Positions 42,596-51,793 are shown, counted from the first letter of the stretch. The stretch is 64,000 bases of DNA from Rhodospirillales bacterium (GCA_022823235.1 JAJDXO010000057.1:51304-115303), one strand, 5' to 3'. Translations and numbers: made by a program. Notes: a model not told the origin generated them from the sequence alone.

Positions 42596-43030
42596 GCGCC
42601 AGATGCCCCGCCGCGCCGCGCGGGCCTCGGATTGGGCCGCCGCCGGATCGCCACCGAGGTCGGTCCGCGCCCAGCCCCGGCGCAGCATCTCCAGCGCCAC
42701 ATCCGCATCGCCCCGCTTGCAGACCGCCTCCGTATCGCCCCGCTTGTCGGTATTGACCGCGCATTCGAGCCCCCGCCCGTCGATCAGCCGCGAGAGCCCA
42801 TACGCCGCCTCCCGGCCGCAGGGCCAATTGCCGGTCTCCGCCGCCCCCCGGCAGATCTCGTCCAGGGGGAACGGCCTGAGTCCTTCGAGCCGAAGCCGCC
42901 TGCCGTCCATCACGACCGTCGCGCCGTCGATCACCCGGGCCATGCCTTTCAGGGTCCCGTCCTCCCGGGTGGCGATCACCAGCGCCAGCAGGATGGCGAA
43001 CAGGGCCAGCGGGAAGAGATAGCGGGACAA
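42593..43030 (-). CDS. Staphylococcal-nuclease-like protein, probably catalytically degenerate
   Basis: 145 residues: an N-terminal membrane anchor or signal (LFPLALFAILLALVIA) followed by a thermonuclease OB fold (ARVIDGATVVMDGRRLRLEGL..., NWPCGREAAYGLSRLIDG, ALEMLRRGWART, EARAARRGIW). The calcium/catalytic Asp of the usual IDGDT is Ala here, the DAPE motif with the Glu base is replaced by LRPFPLDE, and the second catalytic Arg region reads TDKRGD. Nuclease activity is therefore doubtful. It starts 3 bases after the molybdenum subunit gene ends, so co-transcription is likely. Its TAG stop belongs to the 18-bp box of the element at 42414-42595. Confidence 0.75.
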   Translation of the reverse strand: MSRYLFPLALFAILLALVIATREDGTLKGMARVIDGATVVMDGRRLRLEGLRPFPLDEICRGAAETGNWPCGREAAYGLSRLIDGRGLECAVNTDKRGDTEAVCKRGDADVALEMLRRGWARTDLGGDPAAAQSEARAARRGIWR

Positions 43031-43033
43031 GGG

Positions 43034-45379
43034 CTACGCGCCTCCGTTTCCGTCCCGCAGCGCCGCCCATACCCGGGCCGGGGTCGCCGGCATGTCCATG
43101 CCCTCGATCCCCGCCTGGCGGAGCGCGTCGGCCACCGCGTTCATGCCGGCGGGCAGCGCGCCGCAGGTCCCCGCCTCGCCCGCGCCCTTGACGCCGAGGG
43201 GGTTGTTTTTCGTCGGCACCGGGTTGCCGCCGATCCGGGTCTCGGCCAGATCGTCGGCCCGCGGCATGGCGTAGTCCTGGAACGAGCCGGTCATCAGCTG
43301 ACCGCTGTCCGGATCGTAGACCACCTGCTCCATCAGCACCTGTCCCAGGCCCTGGGCGATGCCGCCGTGGATCTGGCCCTTCAGCGTGACGGGATTGATC
43401 ACCGTGCCGACGTCGTCGACGATGGAATATCCCACCACGTCCACCTTGCCGGTCTCGGGATCGATCTCCACCTCGCAGGCGTGGCAGCCGTTGGGAAAGG
43501 TGTAGTCGGGCGTGCGGAAGGTTCCGGTTTCGTAAAGGCCGGGTTCCATCCCCGGCGGCAGTTTGGGCGGCGCGAAGGCCGCCTTGGCCACCTCCTTGAA
43601 CGGGATCGACTTGTCGGTGCCGGCAACGATGAACCGCCCGTTCTCCAGTTCGATGTCGGCCTCGGCCGCCTCCAGGATGTGAGCGGCGATTTTGGCTGCC
43701 TTGTCGGCCACCTTGCCGGCCGCGATGTGGGCCGCCGATCCGCCCATCACCGCCGAGCGCGAGCCCATGGTGCCGACGCCGAACACCACCTTGTCCGTAT
43801 CGCCGTCCATCACCTTGATGTCCGCGGGCTCGATCCCGAGCCGGCCGGAGACGATCTGCTTGTACATGGTCTCGTGCCCCTGGCCCTGGGACTTGGTGCC
43901 CATGAGAACCAGCGCGGTCCCCGACGGATTGAACCGGATTTCGCAGAATTCGAGGCCGGGGCCCGCCGCCTGCTCGATGGAATTGGCGATGCCCAGCCCC
44001 CTGAGCCTGCCGCGGGATTCGGCCTCGGCGCGGCGCGCCTCGAACCCGTCCATGTCGGCGAGGCCGCGGAGCTTGTCCATGTTGGCGGCGAAGTCGCCGC
44101 AGTCGTAGGTGAAGGTGAGCGCCGTCTTGTAGGGGAAGGCGTCGGGCGCGATCAGGTTTTGCCGCCTCAGCGAAAAGGCGTCGAGGCCGAGGGCGCCGCC
44201 CAGTTCCCGCGCCGCCTCGGACATCATCCGCTCGATGACGTAGTTGGCTTCGGGCCGGCCGGCGCCGCGATAGGGCGCCGTCGCCTGGGTGTTGGTCTGA
44301 ACCGCCTTGACATGCACATGGGCCGCCGGGATGTCGTAGACCCCGGCGAGCAGGCCGGTGGAGCCGAACACCGAAAGGAAGTTCCGGACCGACGACACAT
44401 AGGCCCCCACGTTGGCCAGCGTCCTGACCCGGAGACCGAGAATTTTGCCTTCGGCGTCGAAGGCCAATTCGGCCTCGCTCACGTTGTCCCGGCCGTGCTC
44501 GTCGGCCTGCAGGGCCTCGGAGCGCTCGCACGACCATTTGACCGGGCGGCCCAGTTTCTTCGCCGCCCACAGGGTCAGCCGGTGCTCCACGTACTGCCAG
44601 CCCTTGGTGCCGAAGCCGCCGCCCACGTCGCCGGCGATGATGTGCACGTCCTGCTCGGGCACCTTGAGGATGTCCTCCGCCAGCACGTTCCTGAGCCGGT
44701 GGGGGTATTGCACGTCCACATGGAGCACGTAGCGCCGCTCCCTCTCGTCGTAATAGCCGAGCGTCCCCCGGGGCTCCATGTACTGGGCGTGGAGCCGGGT
44801 AATGACGAAGCGCCGCCTGACGATGTGCCGGGCGGCGGCGAAGGCCGCCTCGACGGCGTCCGCGTCGCCGGACCGGAACTCGCCGGCGATATTGCCCGGG
44901 TTTTCGTCCCACAGAGGGGGGCAATCGGGCTCGACGGCGCGCGCCGTATCCACGTTGGCGGGCAGCGCCTCGAAGCCGATCTCGATCAGTTCGGCGGCGT
45001 CCTTGGCCCGGTCGACGGTCTCGGCAATCACCAGGGCGACGGGATCGCCCACATAGCGGACCCGTCCCCGGGCGAGGCCCGGATGGGGGCAGTGAAAGGG
45101 CGGCGCGCCCCCCTCCCGCCTCAAGGGTCCCGCCATCTTCGGCCAGCCGATCCCGTCGGCGGCCACGTCCTCGCCGGTGTAGACCGCGAGAACCCCGGGC
45201 GCGGCGGCCGCGGCGGCCGTGTCGATGGACGTAATCTCGGCGTGGGCGTGGGGAGAGCGCAGCAGATAGGCGTGGGCCTGGCCGGGCAGGTTGCGGTCGT
45301 TGACATAGCGGCCGTGGCCCACCAGCAGCCGGGGGTCCTCCTCCCGGGTTACCGCCTGTCCGATGCCGAATGGTCCCAT
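43034..45379 (-). CDS. Xanthine dehydrogenase family molybdopterin-binding subunit (CoxL-like)
   Basis: 781 residues from ATG 45379, with AAGGA upstream; an in-frame ATG at 45481 adds residues unlike the family. MGPFGIGQAVTREEDPRLLVGHGRYVND is a typical large-subunit start, GDVGGGFGTKGW a molybdopterin motif, and GVKGAGEAGTCGA holds the catalytic Glu. The loop APYRGAGRPEANYV lacks the Cys of true CO dehydrogenase (AYRCSFR), so it is a form II or hydroxylase-type enzyme. It would hydroxylate an aldehyde or N-heterocycle. No FAD or 2Fe-2S subunit gene lies next to it. With the NicX/NicD-like genes just downstream, ring hydroxylation of a pyridine compound is an attractive inference. Confidence 0.87.
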   Translation of the reverse strand: MGPFGIGQAVTREEDPRLLVGHGRYVNDRNLPGQAHAYLLRSPHAHAEITSIDTAAAAAAPGVLAVYTGEDVAADGIGWPKMAGPLRREGGAPPFHCPHPGLARGRVRYVGDPVALVIAETVDRAKDAAELIEIGFEALPANVDTARAVEPDCPPLWDENPGNIAGEFRSGDADAVEAAFAAARHIVRRRFVITRLHAQYMEPRGTLGYYDERERRYVLHVDVQYPHRLRNVLAEDILKVPEQDVHIIAGDVGGGFGTKGWQYVEHRLTLWAAKKLGRPVKWSCERSEALQADEHGRDNVSEAELAFDAEGKILGLRVRTLANVGAYVSSVRNFLSVFGSTGLLAGVYDIPAAHVHVKAVQTNTQATAPYRGAGRPEANYVIERMMSEAARELGGALGLDAFSLRRQNLIAPDAFPYKTALTFTYDCGDFAANMDKLRGLADMDGFEARRAEAESRGRLRGLGIANSIEQAAGPGLEFCEIRFNPSGTALVLMGTKSQGQGHETMYKQIVSGRLGIEPADIKVMDGDTDKVVFGVGTMGSRSAVMGGSAAHIAAGKVADKAAKIAAHILEAAEADIELENGRFIVAGTDKSIPFKEVAKAAFAPPKLPPGMEPGLYETGTFRTPDYTFPNGCHACEVEIDPETGKVDVVGYSIVDDVGTVINPVTLKGQIHGGIAQGLGQVLMEQVVYDPDSGQLMTGSFQDYAMPRADDLAETRIGGNPVPTKNNPLGVKGAGEAGTCGALPAGMNAVADALRQAGIEGMDMPATPARVWAALRDGNGGA

Positions 45380-45706
45380 GTCCGTTCCTTCCTTTGAGCG
45401 CGCCCGAATGGCATGCAGAATTTGCATATCCTCAGGGCCTTGAAAAGCGGCAACACCCGAAATTCGGGCGAATCCGCGCAATGGACATTCATGGAAATCC
45501 GTCGAACGCGCCGGCCTCGATCAGCTACATGGCTTGCCGGCAAACGCGGAACACCGCCCCGGGAATGTCCGTGGGGGTGATGCGCTATTTGGGTAGTATG
45601 TGCGAAAAACGGGTCAAGGTGGGGGCCACCAGTAGGTTCGGCAGACAAATCGGCGGCACCGACCAATAGTCCGCCTCTAACCAGGCATGAACATTATCCG
45701 GATGGA
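45380..45706. other. Intergenic region at a compositional boundary
   Basis: 327 bases between the molybdenum subunit gene and the TRAP permease stop. The short palindrome CCCGAAATTCGGG occurs near 45454. GC falls from left to right across it. No gene, terminator or repeat copy is convincing. Confidence 0.6.
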
Positions 45707-47659
45707 CTAAGCCTCGTCGACCTGCCTCGATCGTCCTATCAACCGATGTCCAACTACAATCATGATCGCGGCAGCGATTGCGCCCCCTGACACACTAAAC
45801 TCTGGGTGAATCGCCGCGAGACCAACCGCTACCCTCAGGAACGACTCTAAGATGCTCATTTTGTGCTTGTCGAAGCCGGACGCTGCGCTGGCGAGCATGT
45901 AAACGATGACGGCCAGCTTTACCAAGACAAATAGGAAGGCCCCCCATTCCCACTGGGCGCCGCCTTCGGCGACGATGAGCATGATCGGGTTGTAAGCGAA
46001 CAAGAACGGAATTGCGAAAATGACCAGGCCTATCCGCGTCGCCTGTACAGCGGTTGCCATTGCCCCGGCCCCGGATATGGAAGCCGCTGCATAGGCCGCG
46101 ATGGCCACCGGGGGCGTTATCGCCGAAGCCACGCCGTAGTAGAATACGAAGAAGTGGCCACCAAGATCGGTCAGACCGAGCGCCTTAATTGAGGGCCCCA
46201 ATATTATGATGATGGTCAGGTAAGCAGGAAGTGTTGGCATTCCCATACCCAGGGCTAACGATGCAATTGCGGCGAAAATAAGCGTTGGCAGGAGGAAATC
46301 ACCTGTCGCGGCTGACACGACTTTTGCAAACTCTGTGGGTAAGCCGGTGGCGCCGAGTACTGCAACGATTATGCCGACGGTCGCCACAGCCATCAGCAAC
46401 CTCCCGAAGGTCTGCCCTCCCTTGGCCAAGGCTGATATCAACCTCCACGGCTGCTTCCGAATAGACGGATTTAGGATTAAGGAGAGAATAGCGAGAACAC
46501 CGAGCGCCAGAATGGCTGATCCAGCTGGTGAAGCTCCCCGTATCAGAGCGGCAATGACCACGGCTACAGGCAGAATCACCAAAACCGCATTGAGCCAATC
46601 CTGCGGTGTGATCGGCTCCATTTCTATTCCGTCGTTCCCGACCTCCATTCCAAGCCGGCGGCATTCAAAAACAACTGTCACGAACAGAGAGCCGTAATAG
46701 GCAAGGGCTGGAATAATCGCGGCAATAATGATCGTCAGGTAGGCGATTCCGGTAAAGTCCGCCATCACGAGCGCAGCCGCCCCCATAATGGGTGGCATGA
46801 TTTGCCCACCGGTAGACGCTGTCGCCTCGACACCGCCAGCAAAAGATGGCTTGAAACCCCGTCGCATAATCATTGGAATTGTAATCACGCCGGTACCGAC
46901 GACGTTTGCTACAGCGGAACCTGAAATCGTACCGAACAGGCTGGATGCCATGATAGCCGCATGAGCCGGGCCTCCACGAAATCGCCGCATGCCGTAGAAC
47001 GAGAGTTTGATCAACGAGTGACCGCCACCGGTCCCCTCCAGCATCGCGCCCAGAAGAATGAATGGCAGAATTGTAGTGATCACGATGGCGAAAAGATTAC
47101 CGAGCACACCGTCTCCAGTGTTGAACCACAGTTCGTTAGGAACGTCCTGGGTAAACTCAATGGCTGGAATCTCAAATATTCCGGGCCAGAATTGTCCTGT
47201 AAAAAAGTAGAACAATGCGATCGACCCAACGATCGCTAGTGGCGCCCCCCAAATTCGCCAGCAATAGATCAGCGTAACAATACATCCGGATAGGGCTACC
47301 CAGGCATGAACGTTTTCGAACAGGAACAGCCCGTCATTTTCAAGTGTGGTCACATCGGCGAAGTAACGCCAGAGCGTGAACATCGCTAGGCAGATCAGTA
47401 AGGAATCAATCAGTACAATCAGAGAGGAAGGGAGCTTCCAGCTTGGCGCATTGGTCCAGGCCGCTGCTACAGAGACCAAGAAGCCAAGCGCAAGCAAACC
47501 GGGGTGAATTTGCGCGACAGGGAACGGACCAATTCGCGGCAACCCTCCGAAAGCGGGCATCACATTCAGGAGGCCAACGACCGCGAGTATCAGGCCAAAT
47601 ATGTATCCAACAATTTCGGCTGTCCTGGTGAGTGCGGTTGCGGTCGATGTGTTGTCCAT
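45707..47659 (-). CDS. TRAP transporter fused permease (TAXI type)
   Basis: 650 residues with about 16 hydrophobic segments, the size of fused DctQ-DctM permeases that serve TAXI binding proteins. The conserved DctM-like core includes GTISGSAVANVVGTGVITIPMIMRRG, ASTGGQIMPPIMGAAALVMADFTG and ALGMGMPTLPAYLTIIIILGP. It imports an organic anion using the sodium or proton gradient. It follows the binding-protein gene by 109 bases containing a stable hairpin. The neighbouring LigAB genes suggest an aromatic or related carboxylate as cargo. Confidence 0.93.
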   Translation of the reverse strand: MDNTSTATALTRTAEIVGYIFGLILAVVGLLNVMPAFGGLPRIGPFPVAQIHPGLLALGFLVSVAAAWTNAPSWKLPSSLIVLIDSLLICLAMFTLWRYFADVTTLENDGLFLFENVHAWVALSGCIVTLIYCWRIWGAPLAIVGSIALFYFFTGQFWPGIFEIPAIEFTQDVPNELWFNTGDGVLGNLFAIVITTILPFILLGAMLEGTGGGHSLIKLSFYGMRRFRGGPAHAAIMASSLFGTISGSAVANVVGTGVITIPMIMRRGFKPSFAGGVEATASTGGQIMPPIMGAAALVMADFTGIAYLTIIIAAIIPALAYYGSLFVTVVFECRRLGMEVGNDGIEMEPITPQDWLNAVLVILPVAVVIAALIRGASPAGSAILALGVLAILSLILNPSIRKQPWRLISALAKGGQTFGRLLMAVATVGIIVAVLGATGLPTEFAKVVSAATGDFLLPTLIFAAIASLALGMGMPTLPAYLTIIIILGPSIKALGLTDLGGHFFVFYYGVASAITPPVAIAAYAAASISGAGAMATAVQATRIGLVIFAIPFLFAYNPIMLIVAEGGAQWEWGAFLFVLVKLAVIVYMLASAASGFDKHKMSILESFLRVAVGLAAIHPEFSVSGGAIAAAIMIVVGHRLIGRSRQVDEA

Positions 47660-47724
47660 TTCTCAATACCTATGTCAGCAGCGCAATGAGCGATGCCGAC
47701 GGTCCCACGATAGAACCAAGTCTG

Positions 47725-47753
47725 GCTGCCCCGGACACTTGGCCCGGGGCAGC
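47725..47753 (-). other. Intercistronic hairpin between TRAP binding-protein and permease genes
   Basis: GCTGCCCCGG and CCGGGGCAGC form a perfect 10-bp stem with a 9-base loop, 16 bases after the binding-protein stop. There is no T-run on either side. Such hairpins commonly protect the upstream message and lower permease expression. Confidence 0.65.
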
Positions 47754-47768
47754 TCTCGGTTGGTCGCA

Positions 47769-48782
47769 CTATTTGGCTTGCAGACCGGCTGGCACTTTAA
47801 TTCCATTTTCCTCGTAGAACTTTGCTGCGCCGGGATGAACGGGCACAATATTGTTCCGGAAGGCAGATTTTGCTGTCAGAGGATGCAATGCCGGTGAGAC
47901 GCTATGTACAGCTTTGATATTGTCGAACATGGCCTTTGTGAGTTTGTACGCCGTACCATCTTCCATGTTCATGCTGACAGTCACCATCATCACATAGGCG
48001 GCCGCATTGATGGATTTGTCGTTGTTGACAACGTTCGTGTATGTGGCCGCCGGCAACAGATCTAATGTCCGGCCGGGAACCTTCTCGTACGTTTTCCAGG
48101 CCTGAGAGTTTTTAACGGTCTCGGGAATATCCAGAACCCGTATCTTCTTTGACGCGCCGAACTGATTGATCATTGCCGATCCAATCATTTGGGGCCGCAT
48201 GAACAAGTCGAATTTGCCGTCCTCGAACGCTTGGTTGGCGGCGCCCCAACCCAATTTCACGGCTTTGTAATCCTTGCCCGGTGCGTAGCCGGTGACGGCT
48301 TTAATGATACCTATGGATTGACCGGAAGCTGAACCGGAAGGCGGTCCGACAAATACGGTTTTTCCTTTGATATCTTTGAATTCCTTGATGCCGGAATCCG
48401 CGTAGGTAATTGGGTGGAAGTGACCACCGAGAAACGCAAATAGCGACCGGACGTTCTTTGAAGCCGCTTTGGCTTTATCTCCGAGTTTCTTGTATGGGCC
48501 GACACCCCTTGTCATTGCCGAAAAGGCTCCAACCGGGGTAACGGCGACTTCGATCTTGTCAGCCGAAAGTTTCAGCAGGGAGCGCGTTAGCGTCTGCCCC
48601 GTATTTACCTTCACGGTAATATTGGAGTCCGCAGCGGCGTATTTGCTTAGCAGCTGCATGATCACTGCGGTCGAGCCAGAGGCCGCGCCTGCTTCACCCC
48701 GCAATATTGTTTCGGCGGACGCCGTGCCGGCAATACTCATTGCCAGCCCCGCGGCGAGTGTCAATTTGGTTAGTTTGGTCAT
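47769..48782 (-). CDS. TAXI family TRAP transporter solute-binding protein
   Basis: 337 residues with a clear signal peptide (MTKLTKLTLAAGLAMSIAGT, cleavage after ASA). The mature protein starts ETILRGEAGAASGSTAVIMQ and has VAVTPVGAFSAMTRG and KGKTVFVGPPSGSASGQSIGII, the usual TAXI ligand-binding blocks. It captures the solute in the periplasm for the permease at 45707-47659. Lysine-rich sequence and lower GC set it apart from the chromosome core. Ligand not known. Confidence 0.9.
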   Translation of the reverse strand: MTKLTKLTLAAGLAMSIAGTASAETILRGEAGAASGSTAVIMQLLSKYAAADSNITVKVNTGQTLTRSLLKLSADKIEVAVTPVGAFSAMTRGVGPYKKLGDKAKAASKNVRSLFAFLGGHFHPITYADSGIKEFKDIKGKTVFVGPPSGSASGQSIGIIKAVTGYAPGKDYKAVKLGWGAANQAFEDGKFDLFMRPQMIGSAMINQFGASKKIRVLDIPETVKNSQAWKTYEKVPGRTLDLLPAATYTNVVNNDKSINAAAYVMMVTVSMNMEDGTAYKLTKAMFDNIKAVHSVSPALHPLTAKSAFRNNIVPVHPGAAKFYEENGIKVPAGLQAK

Positions 48783-48872
48783 TTGGTTAATCTCCTCTTT
48801 AAGGCCAAATTAGAAGGTTCCTGTGCGGACGTCTTTGGTTGACGCTCTCGATTGGTGGCCCGAACGGGCTAG

Positions 48873-50567
48873 TTAGTATGAGACAACGAGTTCCAGGAGC
48901 GCTTGTCGTTTGTTCTTGCGCACTACGGCCATAGCCTCGGCGAGCGCATCCTCCAGCTCAGCTCCTTTCTCGACACGTTTCGCCCAAGCACGGTTCGAAG
49001 TGGCGATGCCGACGCAGTCGGGTACGGGGGCAAGCGACGTGATCGGCATCTGATTCATTTTGGCTGCTTCCCCATCGGGATAGACCGCGAGTGCTGCCCG
49101 CCGTACCGCGTTCCAGATGCCGTTGTTGTGGACAATTGTCAGTAGCGGGAGGCCCAGTGACTCGGCCACCTGATGGCATGCAACCGGATTGGCGAATATG
49201 TAGGAACCGTCCCCGACGCTCGCGATGGAGACACGATCCCTATGGGCGAAGGCCGCTCCCAATGCCGCCGGCAATCCCCATCCTAATCCGCCGGAGAACG
49301 GAGGCGTGAAGCCGGTGTTCGGCTGTTTCAGCTCCATATTCTCGATCGCAACGCCCAACTCGCTGAACACGACATCGTTCTCCTGCATGGCATTGGATAC
49401 ACAGGCAGTAACGAATGCCGGCGACATGGGAATGCCGTTACCCGTCGACCCGCCGGCCTTATTTTCCTCGAGCCGGGCCTTGTTCTTTTGGGTAATCTCT
49501 TTGTGCCGATCGGTTTTGGTTCCTGCTTGATCCTTAAGCGCCGTCGCCAGGGCTTCCACGCCTGCGATCGGCGAACACTGAATCGCTATATCGGTCCGGA
49601 ACGATCGAACGGGCATTCGCGAAAAGTGAGGGTCGGGCCCGAGGTGAACCACCGGTACATCATCCGCCGGTTGGACATTTCGTTGAATCCAGGGAACCGA
49701 TGCATCGACAACGATTACCAGATCAGCGCTTTTGATCATCGGTCCGATAGCCGATCCTGATGCCATCGGGTCGTTGGCGGCGAGAACATTTCGTTGGCCA
49801 CGAAACTCCGCCACCGGAATCGCATGGTCATTGGCAAATGCTGAAAGCCTCTCCGAAAACTCGGGCCCAGGATTTCCGCGCTGAACGATAATCAGGGGGC
49901 GCTCCGAATTTGAAACGAGTCCCGCCACTTCAGATATCTGGCGGGGATCCGGATGAATTTCACCGGACGGGGCCTGTAGTGGGGTGTCCAGCGACAGCGA
50001 TCCGGGCCATGCCTCCGCCAACGGCTCTCGTGGCAAACCCAGATAGACGGGACCGCGCGGCTCACTCATCGCAATCGACATGGCGCGGTCGACGAGAAGC
50101 CCGGCCTGCTCAGGATAGCGCAGTTCGTAATCCCATTTGACGCTCTCCCTTACCAAGGCGGATTGATCACGCATTTCCTGGCCATACTGGATTGGCGTCA
50201 TGCGTGCGCCCGTCCGATCAAACTCGGTCAATGGCGTGCGCCCTGCCAGCATGAATAGCGGGATATTCTCGCTGGCCGCATTGATTAGGCCCATGACCGT
50301 GTTGGCAAGGCCTACGTTGACGTGGACCATGACCGCCTGAGGCTTGCCGGTTACCAAGTAATAGCCGTGCGCCATCGCGACGGCAGCGGTCTCATGCGTG
50401 ACGATAACCGGCTCCGGCATAGGAATTCCTGCTTGAGATCCCCGGGCGAGAGCCTCGATCAGAGGCGCAAAATCTGTACCGCCATTAGCGAAAATGTAAT
50501 CCACACCCCATTGCTTCATTCGCATGAGCAGCGCTTCCGCAGCGGTCTCGGGAATTCGCTGTGACAT
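48873..50567 (-). CDS. Thiamine-diphosphate-dependent enzyme (acetolactate synthase/benzoylformate decarboxylase-like)
   Basis: 564 residues with the three ThDP-family domains. The activating glutamate is in VIVTHETAAVAMAHGY; the central domain has SERPLIIVQRGNPGPEFSERL; the ThDP-Mg motif runs from GDGSYIFANPVACHQVAE to IVHNN. A full FAD-binding role is not evident, so decarboxylase or C-C lyase chemistry is more likely than acetolactate synthesis. Between a TRAP importer and LigAB it probably acts on a 2-oxo acid in an aromatic route. The substrate remains open. Confidence 0.85.
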   Translation of the reverse strand: MSQRIPETAAEALLMRMKQWGVDYIFANGGTDFAPLIEALARGSQAGIPMPEPVIVTHETAAVAMAHGYYLVTGKPQAVMVHVNVGLANTVMGLINAASENIPLFMLAGRTPLTEFDRTGARMTPIQYGQEMRDQSALVRESVKWDYELRYPEQAGLLVDRAMSIAMSEPRGPVYLGLPREPLAEAWPGSLSLDTPLQAPSGEIHPDPRQISEVAGLVSNSERPLIIVQRGNPGPEFSERLSAFANDHAIPVAEFRGQRNVLAANDPMASGSAIGPMIKSADLVIVVDASVPWIQRNVQPADDVPVVHLGPDPHFSRMPVRSFRTDIAIQCSPIAGVEALATALKDQAGTKTDRHKEITQKNKARLEENKAGGSTGNGIPMSPAFVTACVSNAMQENDVVFSELGVAIENMELKQPNTGFTPPFSGGLGWGLPAALGAAFAHRDRVSIASVGDGSYIFANPVACHQVAESLGLPLLTIVHNNGIWNAVRRAALAVYPDGEAAKMNQMPITSLAPVPDCVGIATSNRAWAKRVEKGAELEDALAEAMAVVRKNKRQALLELVVSY

Positions 50568-50618
50568 CCTATTCAGGCCTCCTTGATCTTCGGGATCGTG
50601 TGCTCTCGGCGATCCCTG

Positions 50619-51461
50619 TCAGCAGTTCTCCAAAACGACGCAGCCCGCCCCGGTCATCGAGGTGGGAACGACGTAATGCTTATGTTTCAGGGAAACTTTC
50701 GAATTCATGCAGCCGCGCATGACGAGCCACATGATCAGCTCGGCCCCTTCGGAGCCAAATACTTCGACATAGTCTTCGCGGGACATGCTGGTCCAGCGTT
50801 CCGGATTGGAACCGATAGTCTCCAGCCACTCCCGGTCCGCATCCCGGTTTATGAACCCGGCCCTGGCGCCCTGCAGCTGATGGGAGAGGCCGCCAGTCCC
50901 CATAACAACGACCCGGTCGTCGCCAGGGAATGTATCGATTGCTTCGCGTAGAACCTTGCCAAGCTCCCAGCAACGCTGTGGTGTGGGGATCGGGTACTGC
51001 AATGTATTGACCCAGATCGGGACCACCCTCACGGGCCACGCCTCAATCGGGCGGCCAAAGAAGAGTTCCATCGGCACCTGCAGTCCATGATCGACCTCTA
51101 TCTCGCGGGCAATCATGGGGTCGAAGTGCCTCTCAACCATTTTGTCGGCCAGGAACCAGGAGAAGTCTTCGGCGCCCTCGAAGTCGGGAATATCCCGTGG
51201 TCCCCAACCCTCATCGACCGGCTCGTAACGCTCGGCCACCCCGAGCGCGAAGGTCGGTAGGCGGTCCAAAAACATCACGTTTCCGTGGTCGTTGAAGATG
51301 ACCACCGCAATGTCGGGTTTTTGCTCGGCAACCCAGGATTTGGGAAAGTCGTATCCGTCGAAGAACGGTTTCCACTCGTCACCGGTATCTTGTCCGCGAT
51401 CAAGTGCAACCCCGATTGATGGAATGTGACTTGTTCCTAGACCTCCGACTAGGTGTGCCAT
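50619..51461 (-). CDS. Class III extradiol dioxygenase beta subunit, LigB-like (protocatechuate 4,5-dioxygenase type)
   Basis: 280 residues. Non-heme Fe(II) ligands are visible: His in GLGTSHIPSIG (about residue 12), His in VIFNDHGNVMFLD and Glu in FGSEGAELIMWL. IEVDHGLQVPMELFFG and VVMGTGGLSHQLQGARAGFIN also match LigB. It cleaves a catechol-type ring next to a hydroxyl, giving a muconate semialdehyde. The alpha subunit gene overlaps its start by 13 bases. Protocatechuate, gallate and related acids are all possible substrates. Confidence 0.88.
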   Translation of the reverse strand: MAHLVGGLGTSHIPSIGVALDRGQDTGDEWKPFFDGYDFPKSWVAEQKPDIAVVIFNDHGNVMFLDRLPTFALGVAERYEPVDEGWGPRDIPDFEGAEDFSWFLADKMVERHFDPMIAREIEVDHGLQVPMELFFGRPIEAWPVRVVPIWVNTLQYPIPTPQRCWELGKVLREAIDTFPGDDRVVVMGTGGLSHQLQGARAGFINRDADREWLETIGSNPERWTSMSREDYVEVFGSEGAELIMWLVMRGCMNSKVSLKHKHYVVPTSMTGAGCVVLENC

Positions 51462-51793
51462 TGCTTCTCACCTAATCGTTCGCGTTTAAATCTCTCAGGC
51501 GACATGCCGGCTTGAGCCGCGCCAATATGAAGCAGCGGAATGGGATCAATTGCGGAGAGTTTCAGGATGTAAAAGAGGTTGCCGCCGAGACGGATCATTT
51601 CCTGCCAGTCACGATTCACGACCGCTTCCCGGGTTTCCACATCGAGCTGAAAACGATCGAGAAACGCGGCCTCATCGTCCAAGAACGCTGCACGGTTCTC
51701 AGGCGTTGATAGAGCCATCGCCATCTTGTTCAGGCGATAGCCTCGGATGGCTCCTTCACGATCGAACATAGGGCTATCGGGAATCTCAGGCAC
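51449..51793 (-). CDS. Extradiol dioxygenase alpha subunit, LigA-like
   Basis: 114 residues, all helical. REGAIRGYRLNKMAMALSTPENRAAFLDDE and VNRDWQEMIRLGGNLFYILKL match the small subunit of protocatechuate 4,5-dioxygenase (LigA), which caps the LigB active site. It overlaps LigB by 13 bases and the hydrolase upstream by 8, so the three are translated together. Confidence 0.88.
   Translation of the reverse strand: MPEIPDSPMFDREGAIRGYRLNKMAMALSTPENRAAFLDDEAAFLDRFQLDVETREAVVNRDWQEMIRLGGNLFYILKLSAIDPIPLLHIGAAQAGMSPERFKRERLGEKQWHT

Noticed and set aside
42576..44924. 782-codon minus-strand frame overlapping the molybdenum subunit
   Set aside because: Out-of-frame shadow; Arg/Gly-rich without domains.
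43034..45379. Aerobic carbon-monoxide dehydrogenase
   Set aside because: The active-site loop reads AYRGAGRPE-like rather than AYRCSFR, and coxM/coxS are absent.
42362..45397. 1,011-codon plus-strand open frame
   Set aside because: Antisense to the molybdenum-hydroxylase and nuclease-like genes and runs through the hairpin repeat; no family motifs.
45370..45669. 99-codon plus-strand frame before the TRAP operon
   Set aside because: Starts inside the molybdenum subunit gene's start region, no Shine-Dalgarno and no conserved motif.
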